DNA from: Kineosporia aurantiaca JCM 3230
GTDB taxonomy: Bacteria > Actinomycetota > Actinomycetes > Actinomycetales > Kineosporiaceae
Direction: 5' to 3'
NCBI GenBank assembly: GCA_000719025.1
Contig: JODP01000010.1
Span: forward strand, 62,001-126,000
DNA length: 64,000 nt
Positions 25,179-34,098 of the stretch are shown piece by piece. A model generated the notes under the pieces. It searched no databases. It saw only the letters and a program-made list of their open reading frames with translations, and was not told where the DNA came from. Position numbers and translations under genes: made by a program. The number at the start of each line of letters is the position of its first letter. Position 1 is the stretch's first letter.

Positions 25179-27959
25179 TCACCGCCCAAGGGTTTCACCG
25201 CGGTGCCGTCGGATCCAGCGCGCCAGTTCATCCACTCCCCAGACCAGAACGGGGAACGGGGCGATGACGATGAGCTGCGTCAGGCCGAGTGAAGCGGTAT
25301 TGAAAACGTCCTGCAGCAGAGGGACGTAGATGACCGCTCCGGTGAAAGCGAGTTCAAAGGCGATTCCGGCCAGCAGTAATGGGTTGGAGAACACCCCGAT
25401 GGTGAAGAGTGAGGCCCGGTCGGTGCGGGCGGCGAAGGCGGTGCCGATCTGACAGGCCACGATCGCCGCGAAAGTGATGGTGGTGGCCTGCAGGTAGGCG
25501 TGATGCAGAGCCGTTCCCGGGCCGGTCGGGTCCCCGAGGTGCCACCCGGCCCGGTGCAGGGTGAGCAGGAAGGCGCCCATCACCAGTACCGCCGAGACGG
25601 CTCCGAGCAGGGCCCACGCCCGCAGCATCAGGGCCCGGTCGATCACTCCGGCGGTGCGGGAGCGCGGAGGGCGCGTCATCAGACCGGGTTCGGCCGGTTC
25701 ACGTCCCAGGGCCAGCGCGGGCAGCGTTTCAGTGCCGAGGTCGATGGCCAGAATCTGCAGGACGGTCAACGGCAACGGGACGGCGCCACCGGATCCGGCG
25801 AAGATCAGGAACGGCACCACTTCCGGCACCGCGTGGGCAAAGATGTACAGCACGAACTTGCGGACGTTGTCGAAGACCCGGCGCCCGGCGTCCACGGCGG
25901 TCACGATGGTCGCGAAGTTGTCGTCGGTCAGCACCATCGTGGCTGCCTCCCGGGCCACGTCGGTCCCGGAACGGCCCATCGCCACCCCGATGTCGGCGTG
26001 CCGCAGAGCGGGTGCGTCGTTCACGCCGTCACCGGTCATGGCCACGACCTGTCCCTGGCTGCGCAGCGCCTCGCAGATACGCAACTTGCCCTCCGGGGAC
26101 GCTCGGGCGAAGACGATCTCCCGGTGACCGGCCAGCAGGTCGTCAAGGTCGGCATCACTCAGCCGGTCCAGGTCCGGTCCGGTGACGATCGGGCTGCCAG
26201 GACCGCCGATCCCCACCTGGCGGGCAATCTGGGCCGCCGTCGGTCCGTAGTCTCCCGTGATCACGTTGATCCGGATCCCGGCCCGGTGGGCCGCCGTGAC
26301 GGCTTCCGCAACCCCTTCGCGGGGTGGATCGACCATCGCGACCAGACCGATCAGCGTCAGTCCGGTCTCGGCGTCCGTACGTCCCATCTGCGCCGCAGTG
26401 GCCATGTCACCACCGGTCAGGGCGCGACGGGCAACCGCGAGTACGCGCAGTCCGTCCGCAGCGTAGGAGTCCATGGTCCGCTGCAGGGTGAGCCGGTCCG
26501 CCTCGTCCAACGGCCGGTCATGACCGTCCAGATCCATCAGCCGGGTACAACAGGGCAGGACCGATTCCAGAGCGCCCTTGGTCTGTACCGTCATGGTGTC
26601 GCCCACCCGGTCGACACTCGTCATCCGCTTCAGATGACCGTCGAAGGCGAACAGCGCCTGTCGGCCCGCCTCCCGCTCGGCCGCACCCACCAGCACTCCC
26701 AGGTCTGCGGCCAGCGCCAGCAGGGCGAGCTCGGTGGGGTCACCGCTGCCCTTCGGCTGGCTCGTACTCGGTGGATCGGCCGTTGTACAGGCGGCCGCCG
26801 TGGCCGCCAGTAGCCGGGGCCGAGGGCCATGGATCGCCGCCCTTGCGGCCGGCCGCGCGTCCACCTCGCCCTCTGCCAGCCAGAGACGGGTCACCGTCAT
26901 CCGGTTCTCGGTCAGCGTGCCGGTCTTGTCCGTGCAGATCACGGTGGTCGAGCCCAGGGTCTCCACCGCGGACAGCCGCTTGACCACGGCTCCTTCCCGG
27001 GCCAGTTCCCGCACCCCGGCCGCCAGGGCCAGGGTGATGGTGGGCAGGAGCCCTTCGGGCACGTTCGCCACGATCAGGCCGATCGAGAAGCTGATCGCCG
27101 CGCTCCAGCCGAGCCCGGCCAGCACCCCGACCGGAAGGAAGGCGATCCCGATGGCGACCGCGACGGCCGCGATGATCCAGGTGGCCCGGCGGACCTGGCG
27201 CTCCAGCGGGCTCGGCTCGGTCTTCGAACTCTGGGAAAGAGCCGCGATCCGGCCGAGCTCGGTGTGCATCCCGGTACGCGTCACCATGGCGCTCGCCTGT
27301 CCGCCGATGCAGGCGGTGCCGCTGAAGACGAGGTCGGTGGCCTCCAGCAGCGGGCCGATGGTCGCCGCCGGATCAGCCGAGCGGGTCACCGGCATCGATT
27401 CACCGGTCAGGGCCGACAGATCCATGGTCATCGTGCCGTCGATGATCCGCGCATCGGCGCAGACCCGGTCCCCTTCGGCGATGATCAGTACATCACCGGG
27501 AACCAGTTCACGGGCGGCGATCTCGCGATGGACGCCGTCCCGGACCACCCGGGCGGTGGGCGGCAGAAACGCCGCGAGCGCCTCGACCGCCCGCTCGGCC
27601 TGCATCTCCTGCACAAGGGCGAAGCCGGCGTTGAGCAGGATCACCGCCACCACGGCGATGGAGAGCGCCGGGGTACCACCGGCCCAGGCCAGGATCGCGG
27701 CCAGCGCCAGCAGGATCGCCAAGGGCTGGGTGAACTGCGACAACAACTCCCCCGGCCATCGCCGCCCACCCTTGCGCGCGAGCTCGTTCGCCCCGTGAAC
27801 CTCCAGCCGACGAGCCGCCTCGCGTCCGCCCAGACCGGCGGGAGTCGTCCTCAGATTCCGGAACAGTTCGTTGAGAGAGCGTTGCTCGTCAACCTCGAAC
27901 GCATTCTGGTGCCGGTCGGGCGGCGGTGCCGTCGGCGGACGGCCGAGGTCGATACTCAC
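25179..27959 (-). CDS. P-type ATPase, P2C (Na+/K+-ATPase-like) subfamily
   Basis: 926 residues. DKTGTLTENRM (Asp near 343), LTGESMPV, INVITGDYGPTAAQIA and MTGDGVNDAPALRHADIGVAMG show a complete catalytic unit. M4 reads ANVPEGLLPTITLALA, M5 AHAVPEVVPFLIF and M6 LAIDLGTETLPALALG. These closely follow the eukaryotic Na,K- and H,K-ATPase segments (NVPEGLLATVT, IPEITPFLIF, IDLGTD), unlike the P2A pump at 20941. In M6 the position of the key Asp is Glu here (D-L-G-T-E), a visible difference. There is no beta-subunit gene. It probably exchanges Na+ or H+ for K+ or exports Na+. The start overlaps the stop of the upstream USP gene by four bases. Confidence 0.9.
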   Translation of the reverse strand: MSIDLGRPPTAPPPDRHQNAFEVDEQRSLNELFRNLRTTPAGLGGREAARRLEVHGANELARKGGRRWPGELLSQFTQPLAILLALAAILAWAGGTPALSIAVVAVILLNAGFALVQEMQAERAVEALAAFLPPTARVVRDGVHREIAARELVPGDVLIIAEGDRVCADARIIDGTMTMDLSALTGESMPVTRSADPAATIGPLLEATDLVFSGTACIGGQASAMVTRTGMHTELGRIAALSQSSKTEPSPLERQVRRATWIIAAVAVAIGIAFLPVGVLAGLGWSAAISFSIGLIVANVPEGLLPTITLALAAGVRELAREGAVVKRLSAVETLGSTTVICTDKTGTLTENRMTVTRLWLAEGEVDARPAARAAIHGPRPRLLAATAAACTTADPPSTSQPKGSGDPTELALLALAADLGVLVGAAEREAGRQALFAFDGHLKRMTSVDRVGDTMTVQTKGALESVLPCCTRLMDLDGHDRPLDEADRLTLQRTMDSYAADGLRVLAVARRALTGGDMATAAQMGRTDAETGLTLIGLVAMVDPPREGVAEAVTAAHRAGIRINVITGDYGPTAAQIARQVGIGGPGSPIVTGPDLDRLSDADLDDLLAGHREIVFARASPEGKLRICEALRSQGQVVAMTGDGVNDAPALRHADIGVAMGRSGTDVAREAATMVLTDDNFATIVTAVDAGRRVFDNVRKFVLYIFAHAVPEVVPFLIFAGSGGAVPLPLTVLQILAIDLGTETLPALALGREPAEPGLMTRPPRSRTAGVIDRALMLRAWALLGAVSAVLVMGAFLLTLHRAGWHLGDPTGPGTALHHAYLQATTITFAAIVACQIGTAFAARTDRASLFTIGVFSNPLLLAGIAFELAFTGAVIYVPLLQDVFNTASLGLTQLIVIAPFPVLVWGVDELARWIRRHRGETLGR

Positions 27960-28423
27960 GCGCTCACCGCCGCCTCGGACAGCGGAACCACCACAACAGG
28001 ACAGGAAGAGTGCTGGATGCAGTGCTGACTGACCGAGCCCAGAAGCATTCCCGCGAAGGCACCGTGCCCGCGACTGCCGACGACCAGCATCAGGGCGCCG
28101 CCGGCCAGCTTCGGCAAGATCTCCGCCGCACGCCCGGTCTCCACCCGGGTGGTCACCTCGAAAGGGTGCCCGCGGCCGGCTGTGACCGCTTCGATCGATC
28201 GGTCGAGGGTCTTCTGACCGACCGCGGCCAGATCTTCGCCGGCGTGCGGCGGTGGCACGTCGCCCAGCCCGTGAGAGAACATCGTCAGGTCCTGGCCCAC
28301 GCAGACGGCCTCCAGCCCGGCGCCGGTGAGTTCCGCCTGCCAGACGGCCCAGGCCAGAGCCGTCCTCGATCCGGCCGACCCATCAACTCCTACGACGATG
28401 CGTTGACGGGTGGCTGTATTCAT
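27956..28423 (-). CDS. Universal stress protein (UspA family)
   Basis: 155 residues, one USP domain. IVVGVDGSAGSRTALAWAVWQAE is the N-terminal strand and helix, and LVVGSRGHGAFAGMLLGSVSQHCIQHSSCPVVVV carries the G-x2-G-x9-G-S ATP-binding motif, so it is of the nucleotide-binding type. The stop overlaps the ATPase start (ATGA), so the USP and pump are co-translated. USP plus P-type ATPase pairs also occur in the mycobacterial dormancy regulon (Rv1996-CtpF). Confidence 0.92.
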   Translation of the reverse strand: MNTATRQRIVVGVDGSAGSRTALAWAVWQAELTGAGLEAVCVGQDLTMFSHGLGDVPPPHAGEDLAAVGQKTLDRSIEAVTAGRGHPFEVTTRVETGRAAEILPKLAGGALMLVVGSRGHGAFAGMLLGSVSQHCIQHSSCPVVVVPLSEAAVSA

Positions 28424-28512
28424 GGAGTTTCCCCAGACTGGCAGGACGCGGTCGAGGATCCGGACATCGACCCCTGTGCTCTGATCATCGCCGTCCCGTC
28501 AGGCGGCCCACA

Positions 28513-28527
28513 GAGGACAAGGTCCTC
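28513..28527. promoter_or_regulatory. Palindrome GAGGAC-AAG-GTCCTC
   Basis: Perfect 6+6 inverted repeat with three-base spacer, 90 bases upstream of the usp start on the minus strand and after the kinase gene. It shares its GGAC-AAR-GTCC core with the site at 23805. Confidence 0.5.
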
Positions 28528-28562
28528 CGTCCGGTCGAGTGCCGCGGTACCCGGAATACCTT

Positions 28563-30376
28563 TCAGGAAGTCAGATTTAGGGGAGCCGACCAGGTGATCT
28601 CTGCTCCACCCAACTCACCCTCGCAGAGCGTGAAGATCCCACCGGCCTGCCGGGCGCGGGTGGCCATGTTCACGGTGCCCTGCCCGGGAACATCGTCGGA
28701 GCGCGGACCGATCCCGTCGTCCAGGATCACCACCGTGACCGAGCGGGCCGGGGTGTCCACCCACACCCGGATGTCCACCCGGGTGGCCTTGGCATGACGC
28801 GCCACGTTGGTCAGCGCTTCGCCGATCACCGCCAGCAGTTGCGCGCCCAGGGCCTCGGACACCACCGAGTCCACCGGGCCCTCCATCGTCAGCGAAGGCT
28901 CGAACCGCAGGACCGTTGCCGCTCCGGCCACGGTTCGAAGGATCCGCCCCCGCAGGCCGCTGGCCACCTCCTCGGACTCCTGCAGCGAGAAGATCGTTCT
29001 GCGGACATCGCGAATGGTGGTGTCCAGATCGTCGACGTACCCGGACAACGTGTCGGCGACCTCGGGCTGAACGACCTTGGGCAGGACGCCTTGCAGCCCG
29101 AGACCGATCGCGAACAGGTGCTGGATCACCAGGTCGTGGAGGTCACGGGCAATCCGGTCCCGGTCCTCGTAGACGGCCAGGCGTTGCTTGTCCCGGGCGG
29201 TGCGGCTGAACTCGACGGCGAGTGCGGCGTTACCCGCGAAGGTGTGCACCATGCGCACGTCAGCCTCGGAAAACGGATCCGATCCCCGGAATCTGACGAC
29301 GGACAGCACTCCGAGGTTGTGGCCGGCCGAGGCCAAGGGAATCAGGCCCCCGGGCCGTCCAAGCGGCCGTGCGGCGGTGCCGTGGGCGAGATCGACTGCA
29401 TCATGGCGGCCCTGGAGGCGTAGGGCCGAAGCTTCCCGTCGGTGAAGACCTGGCCGGCGAGAGTCTCATTGAGGGCGTATTGCTGGCCCATGAACGCGCC
29501 GGCTCCGTCCCCGTGAGCCGCGGTCACGACCAGCGCCTCCAGGCCATTGCCGTCGACCGGGCCGGTCTCGTCTCTCAGGAGCAGGAAAACAGCGTCGGCG
29601 TGGACGATCTCGGCTGCCTTACGGACCACCAGCTGCGTCGTTTCCGCCGCCTCCGCTCCGGCCAGCAGACTGCTGGTGACCTCCGCGCACGCAGCCAGCC
29701 AGCGTTCGCGCCGACGCGTTTCCTCCACCAGCCGGGCATTCTCGATCGCAATCCCCGCCGCCGACGCCAGAGCCACCACCAGGTCCTCGTCGCGCTCGGT
29801 GAAGTCGCCTCCCCGTTTCTGCGTCAGGTAGAGGTCTCCGAAAACCACATCACGGACCCGGATCGGGACCCCGAGAAAGGTTCCCGTCCGGGGATTCTCC
29901 GGCGGGAATCCGAAAAGTTCCGAGGCGGCGGCCGGTTCCGGTGTCCGCCCGGATTCGCAGTCGTGCTGAAGCCGGGGCGGGGCGTCCGGACTCGGGCGCA
30001 GAGCACCGATGGCGCTTCCCAGCCGAGGATCGACGCCCGCCGTGATGAATTCGTCCAGGGTCCGGTCCGGCCCGACGATCCTCAGCGCCGAGAACTCGGC
30101 CCCCGAGAGTTCGGCCGCGAGCTCGGTCACCCGGTGCAGCGTGTCGTCCAGGGTGTGCCCACTGGCCACCGAGACGACGGCGTCAAGGAGCTGATGCATC
30201 TGCTGTTCGACCCCGATGATGTCCTCGGCGCGCTTCACCAGCTCGCCCAGGAGGACGTCCATGCGCAGGCGATGAAGGCCGGGCCGGGAATCCTGAGTCT
30301 GTCCGTTCCGGACCGAGGGCCCCGCGGAATCAGTCACTGCGCAGCTCCCGCCGGGCACACCTGCCACCCGGGTCAT
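28563..30376 (-). pseudogene. DevS/DosS-like GAF sensor histidine kinase, split by a frameshift
   Basis: Frame one (29342-30376) encodes two GAF domains (MDVLLGELVKRAEDIIGVEQ, LDDTLHRVTELAAELSGAEFSALRI, TGTFLGVPIRVRDVVFGDLYLTQKRG, then AAETTQLVVRKAAEIVHADAVFLL). It stops at 29342 after RLDGPGA. Frame two (28563 to about 29350) continues GLIPLASAGHNLGVLSVVRF, then HisKA_3 (DRIARDLHDLVIQHLFAIGLGLQG with the phospho-acceptor His) and the HATPase (IGEALTNVARHAKATRVDIRV, LDDGIG). Adding one base in the C5 run at 29347-29351 joins both into one kinase of about 604 residues. The DosS group senses O2, NO or redox state with GAF-bound heme. No response regulator gene is adjacent. Sequencing error and real decay are both possible. 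Confidence 0.8.
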
Positions 30377-30441
30377 GGATCTCGGCCGAAGCCCGCACTC
30401 ACTTGCCTGCCCGGGTCTTCTCCTCCACTGTACGACCTAGC

Positions 30442-30846
30442 TCAGGTGAGTGCGGCCCAGGAGGCTGTCGACGGGGTCCCATCCGAGGTGAGACGGTGCC
30501 CCGACATCCGATCGACGGTCACGGCCAGAACATGACCGACCAACCGTTCCGGTTCGTAGGAGGGCGCGATCTCCTGAGCCAGCCCAACGATCGTGACCGT
30601 CCAACCGGATCGGAACTCGGCGTCGAAGTCGTCCACCTCGAACGCGACGACGGCATCCCGCGATGCGTCGGCCGCCGCCGAGTCCGAGGCCAGTCTGATC
30701 AACACCCGCTCCCCCTCCAGGTGATACGGGACGGGAAGCACCTCGGGCAGCGCACGGCGGGTGTAGACCAGCCGACCCCAGGACCGGGTCCCCAGCAACC
30801 CCAGGCAGGCGGAACGATCCAGGCCGGACGTCAGATGGCGGGACAT
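30442..30846 (-). CDS. Pyridoxamine 5'-phosphate oxidase-like flavin-binding protein
   Basis: 134 residues from ATG 30846, chosen because AAGGAG lies seven bases upstream of it. SACLGLLGTRSWGRLVYTRRALPEVLPVPYHLEGERVLIRLAS and VVAFEVDDFDAEFRSGWTVTIVGLAQEI are the PPOX split-barrel core, with the W-T/S-V segment also seen in the protein at 24648. It probably binds FMN or F420. Lies directly upstream (65 bases) of the broken kinase in the same direction. Confidence 0.82.
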   Translation of the reverse strand: MSRHLTSGLDRSACLGLLGTRSWGRLVYTRRALPEVLPVPYHLEGERVLIRLASDSAAADASRDAVVAFEVDDFDAEFRSGWTVTIVGLAQEIAPSYEPERLVGHVLAVTVDRMSGHRLTSDGTPSTASWAALT

Positions 30847-31053
30847 CGGCATACTCCTTGCCCAAGAAGGGAGTCTCGATTCCGCGATCGGCCAAGCACA
30901 CCCGTCGACAGGCTCACTACAACACCAGCCGAACCTCGCGGGCACGGCCAAAGGGCCCTTCCTGCCGTCAAATCCTGATGGCAAGTACCAAGATCACTTC
31001 GTCAGGCCGCATCCGGGCCGCCGTCCGCCGGGTGACTCGCCCGCGGCTTCGGA

Positions 31054-32595
31054 TCAGTTCGAGACCGCGGCCAGGTGGGTCTTGAGCCCTTGACCGTACG
31101 CGGTCGCCGTGCCGTTGTAGTCACTGATCAGCGAGGGGCCGCTGCCGCAGTCCCAGGTGTTCCAGGTCCAGCCCAGGTAGCCGATGGAATGCGCGTCGGC
31201 CCAGTTCATCAGGCCGTCGGCGAACCCGTGACCACAGTCGTTCTGCCCGAACTCGCCGAACATCAGCGGCACCTGGGCGGCGACCGGGGCCAATTGGCTG
31301 TCCCAGCAGGACGTCGAGGCGCAGGTGTTGAAGTTGTAGACGTGTACCGCCGCGACCAGGTTGTTCCGCGGATCGGTCGGCTTGTAGGCCAGCCACTGGC
31401 TCAGGTCGTTGGAATAGGCCAGGCCGCCGAGTGCAATCACATTGGTCGCGCCGGTGGCGCGGACCGCGTTCACCAGGGTCTGGAATCCGGCTACCGAATA
31501 ATTGATGCCGGCGCAGGTGCCACCGTCGCGCCAGCATTTCCAGCCGGACGTGGCATCCCCGGTCGCGCGTTCCGGATACGGCTCGTTGAACAGGTCGAAC
31601 ACTACCGCGTCATTGCCCTTGAAGGCGTTCGCGACACCGGTCCAGAAAGCGGGTGAGTACTGCGTGTCCGGCATCGGCTTCTGGCAGACCGAGGCCACGT
31701 CTGCGCAGCCGGATGAATTGCCGTTATAGGCGCCGTAGGTCCAGTGCAGTTCGACGATGGGGGTTATCCCGTTGTCGATGAGAAGCTTGACGTAACGTTT
31801 GACCTCGTTCTGATACGCCGTTCCACTGTATTCCGGAACCGGGTTGCTGGTGGTCCCCAGCCAGCATTCCTCATTCAGCGGAACCCGGACCGTGCGGATC
31901 TTCCAGGCCCGCATGGCGCTCACCGACGCCTGGTCCATCGGGCCGTCCCAGATGCCAGTGCGGTTCTTGATGCAGGCGAACTCTCCACCGGACCGGTTGA
32001 CGCCGTAGAAGCGGTACGGCGTACCGGCAGCGGTCACCACCTGGTTGCCGGACACGTGCAGTGCCGGCGCGGCCCCCGCACTCGGCGGAGTGGTCGTCGG
32101 AGTAGTCGGCGGGGTGGTGGACGGGGTGGGGGTCGGCGTAGCGGTGGGGCTGGTCGAGGGGCTCGAGGTGGTGCTCGGGGTGGGCGTACTCGTGCTTCCG
32201 GTACAGGTCACTCCGTTGAGCTGGAACGTTGCCGGAATCGGGTTGGTTGCGCTCCAGGTGCCGAGGAACCCCAGGGAGACGGACTGGCTGGACGGCAGGG
32301 CGGCATTCCAACTGGTGTTCACCGCCTTGACGTCGGTCCCGGACTGGGTCCAGGTGGCGTTCCAGCCTTGGGTGACTGTCTGCCCGGCGGCGGGGAACCC
32401 GAAGGTCAGGGTCCAGCCGTTGAGCGCGTCGCCGAGATTTCGCACGGTGACCGCGCTCTGGAAGCCACCCGCCCACTGGTCCTGGACCACGTAGTCGACC
32501 TGACAGCCGCCCGCGGCCTGGGCCGCCGGTATCACCGGGGCCAGCACGGCCGCCGCGAAAACTCCGACTGCCAGCCAAGCCGTTCGTCGCCACAT
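31054..32595 (-). CDS. Secreted GH5 cellulase with N-terminal CBM2
   Basis: 513 residues from ATG 32595, which has GAGGA six bases upstream. A signal peptide (MWRRTAWLAVGVFAAAVLA, cleavage after A-Q-A) is followed by a CBM2 with its conserved tryptophans (CQVDYVVQDQWAGGFQSAV, NGWTLTFGF, WNATWTQSG). A Thr/Pro/Ser linker at about 130-180 leads to a GH5 domain. VVFDLFNEPYPE holds the acid/base Glu and VPLMFGEFGQN the nucleophile Glu. It should cut internal beta-1,4 bonds of cellulose outside the cell. A CebR/CelR-type operator lies 115 bases upstream, so cellobiose-dependent derepression is expected. Confidence 0.94.
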   Translation of the reverse strand: MWRRTAWLAVGVFAAAVLAPVIPAAQAAGGCQVDYVVQDQWAGGFQSAVTVRNLGDALNGWTLTFGFPAAGQTVTQGWNATWTQSGTDVKAVNTSWNAALPSSQSVSLGFLGTWSATNPIPATFQLNGVTCTGSTSTPTPSTTSSPSTSPTATPTPTPSTTPPTTPTTTPPSAGAAPALHVSGNQVVTAAGTPYRFYGVNRSGGEFACIKNRTGIWDGPMDQASVSAMRAWKIRTVRVPLNEECWLGTTSNPVPEYSGTAYQNEVKRYVKLLIDNGITPIVELHWTYGAYNGNSSGCADVASVCQKPMPDTQYSPAFWTGVANAFKGNDAVVFDLFNEPYPERATGDATSGWKCWRDGGTCAGINYSVAGFQTLVNAVRATGATNVIALGGLAYSNDLSQWLAYKPTDPRNNLVAAVHVYNFNTCASTSCWDSQLAPVAAQVPLMFGEFGQNDCGHGFADGLMNWADAHSIGYLGWTWNTWDCGSGPSLISDYNGTATAYGQGLKTHLAAVSN

Positions 32596-32709
32596 GGAGC
32601 GTCCTCGATCCATAGGAGAATTTCTGACGTCGCGCAAGCCGTTGGCCGCAGAATGGTTTAATTACCGAACACCATGCCAGGCGCGCGAAACCTTGCAAAA
32701 AGCATTGCT

Positions 32710-32723
32710 TGGGAGCGCTCTCA
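32710..32723. promoter_or_regulatory. CebR/CelR-type operator
   Basis: TGGGAGCGCTCTCA differs by one base from the TGGGAGCGCTCCCA palindrome bound by CebR of Streptomyces and CelR of Thermobifida. It lies between the GH5 gene and the divergent LacI regulator. Cellobiose releases those regulators from this site. Confidence 0.8.
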
Positions 32724-32991
32724 TGTCAATAAGAAAGGCGCCCTCGGGACGCGGTCCGGCACGCACTTGACGATGTGCACACCTCTCCCACCGCAACGGT
32801 CGTCCGGCGCCGGCAAAAGGTTGCCCCAAATCCTGAGAAATCTTGAAATTGATTCAGCGTGCCGGTCCTGAACACTCGGCAGCAGGGGATCTCTTGCCGA
32901 TACATCGGGCGCGTGGAACCATTCAGCTAAAGCTTGCCCAGCCTGCATGACGTCGTGCAGGTCGTCAAAGGAGACGACAACGGCCAAGAAC

Positions 32992-33972
32992 ATGACCATG
33001 GCGGATGTCGCCGCGGAAGCGGGCGTTTCTCCGGCCACGGTCTCGCGGGTGTTCACTGGTTCGGCGCAGGTGAGCGCCACCACCCGGCGGCAGGTCTACG
33101 CGGCGGTGTCCCGTCTCGGATACCTGCGCCGCGGTGAGCGACCCGGTGACAGTCGGCATCCGCCGATCATCACCGCGGTGATCTGCGAGCCCACCACCCG
33201 GGTGTTCAACGACCCCTTCTTCGTGCGCTTCATCAGTGGGGCCGAGACCTACCTGTCCGGGCGCGGTGTTCCCCTGCCGTTGATGTCGGCGGCCGGACCC
33301 GTCTTCGCCTCGACCGAAAAGCACCTGCTCGGAGGAGGTTCGGACGGAGTTCTGCTGGTCTCCGTGCACGGCCGGCATCCCTTGGCCATGACCCTGGCCG
33401 GCACCCGCCTGCCGATCCGCGCCGCCGGGCGACCGGTGGACGAGGTGCACCTGCCCTTCGTCGACGTGGACAACCGCGGCGGCGCCCGGGCCGCGGTCGA
33501 ACTGCTGCTGAAGACCCGGAAAAGGATTGCCCTGATTGCCGGCCCGAACGATCTGCCGGCCGCCCGGGACCGGCTCGCCGGATACCTCGACGCGCTGGCC
33601 GAAGCCGGCCTCCCACCGCTGGTCGCGGCCGGGGACTTCACCCCGATGGGTGGCAAGAACGCCATGCGGCTGCTGCTGGATCAAGCACCCACCCTGGACG
33701 CGGTTTTCGCTGCCTCGGACCCGATGGCCATGGGCGCCATGATGGCCCTGCGCCAGGCCGGCCGCCGCATCCCGACCGACGTCGCGATGATCGGCTTCGA
33801 CGACGTGACCGCGGCGGCGCTCACCGATCCACCGCTGACCACGGTTCGTCAGCCGGTCGAGCGACTCGGGGCACTGGCCGCCGAGCTGCTCTTCGAACAG
33901 GTGGTGTCCGGCGACGGCCCCGCCGATGACCAGATTCTCACGACCGAGCTGGTCATCCGCTCCTCCACCTGA
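32992..33972 (+). CDS. LacI family regulator, probable CelR/CebR orthologue
   Basis: 326 residues if started at ATG 32992, which gives the usual MTMADVAAEAGVSPATVSRVFTG helix-turn-helix. An upstream ATG at 32947 is open, but its extension is not family-like. The periplasmic-binding-type sensor domain follows (ITAVICEPTTRVFNDPFFVRFI, DGVLLVSVHG, VDNRGGARAAVELLL, DAVFAASDPMAMGAMMAL, IGFDDVTAAALTDPPLTTVRQP). Its position between two cellulase genes with a CebR-like operator makes it the likely local cellulase repressor, responding to cellobiose. That it is the direct regulator of GH6 as well is inference. Confidence 0.9.
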   Translation: MTMADVAAEAGVSPATVSRVFTGSAQVSATTRRQVYAAVSRLGYLRRGERPGDSRHPPIITAVICEPTTRVFNDPFFVRFISGAETYLSGRGVPLPLMSAAGPVFASTEKHLLGGGSDGVLLVSVHGRHPLAMTLAGTRLPIRAAGRPVDEVHLPFVDVDNRGGARAAVELLLKTRKRIALIAGPNDLPAARDRLAGYLDALAEAGLPPLVAAGDFTPMGGKNAMRLLLDQAPTLDAVFAASDPMAMGAMMALRQAGRRIPTDVAMIGFDDVTAAALTDPPLTTVRQPVERLGALAAELLFEQVVSGDGPADDQILTTELVIRSST

Positions 33973-34005
33973 AACGCCTTTCGGAGATTCCGTTCTGAAC
34001 CACGA

Positions 34006-34046
34006 AAGCCCCACCCCGAACGAGAATTCCGGTCGGGGTGGGGCTT
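34006..34046. terminator. Bidirectional terminator hairpin after lacI and GH6
   Basis: Fourteen-base perfect arms AAGCCCCACCCCGA (34006-34019) and TCGGGGTGGGGCTT (34033-34046) with a 13-base loop, between convergent genes. Confidence 0.85.
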
Positions 34047-34054
34047 CGCCCTGT

Positions 34055-34090
34055 GGTTGCCGGTAGCGCCGAGAGCAGCTACCGGCAACC
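34055..34090 (-). terminator. Second hairpin directly after the GH6 gene
   Basis: Thirteen-base perfect arms (34055-34067 with 34078-34090) and a ten-base loop, nine bases after the GH6 stop on the minus strand. Together with the hairpin at 34006 it makes a tandem terminator. Confidence 0.8.
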
Positions 34091-34098
34091 GGCGGTTC

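Noticed and set aside
29342..29350. Programmed ribosomal frameshift in the kinase gene
   Set aside because: No slippery heptamer or following structure was evident; a one-base indel in the C5 run explains it more simply.
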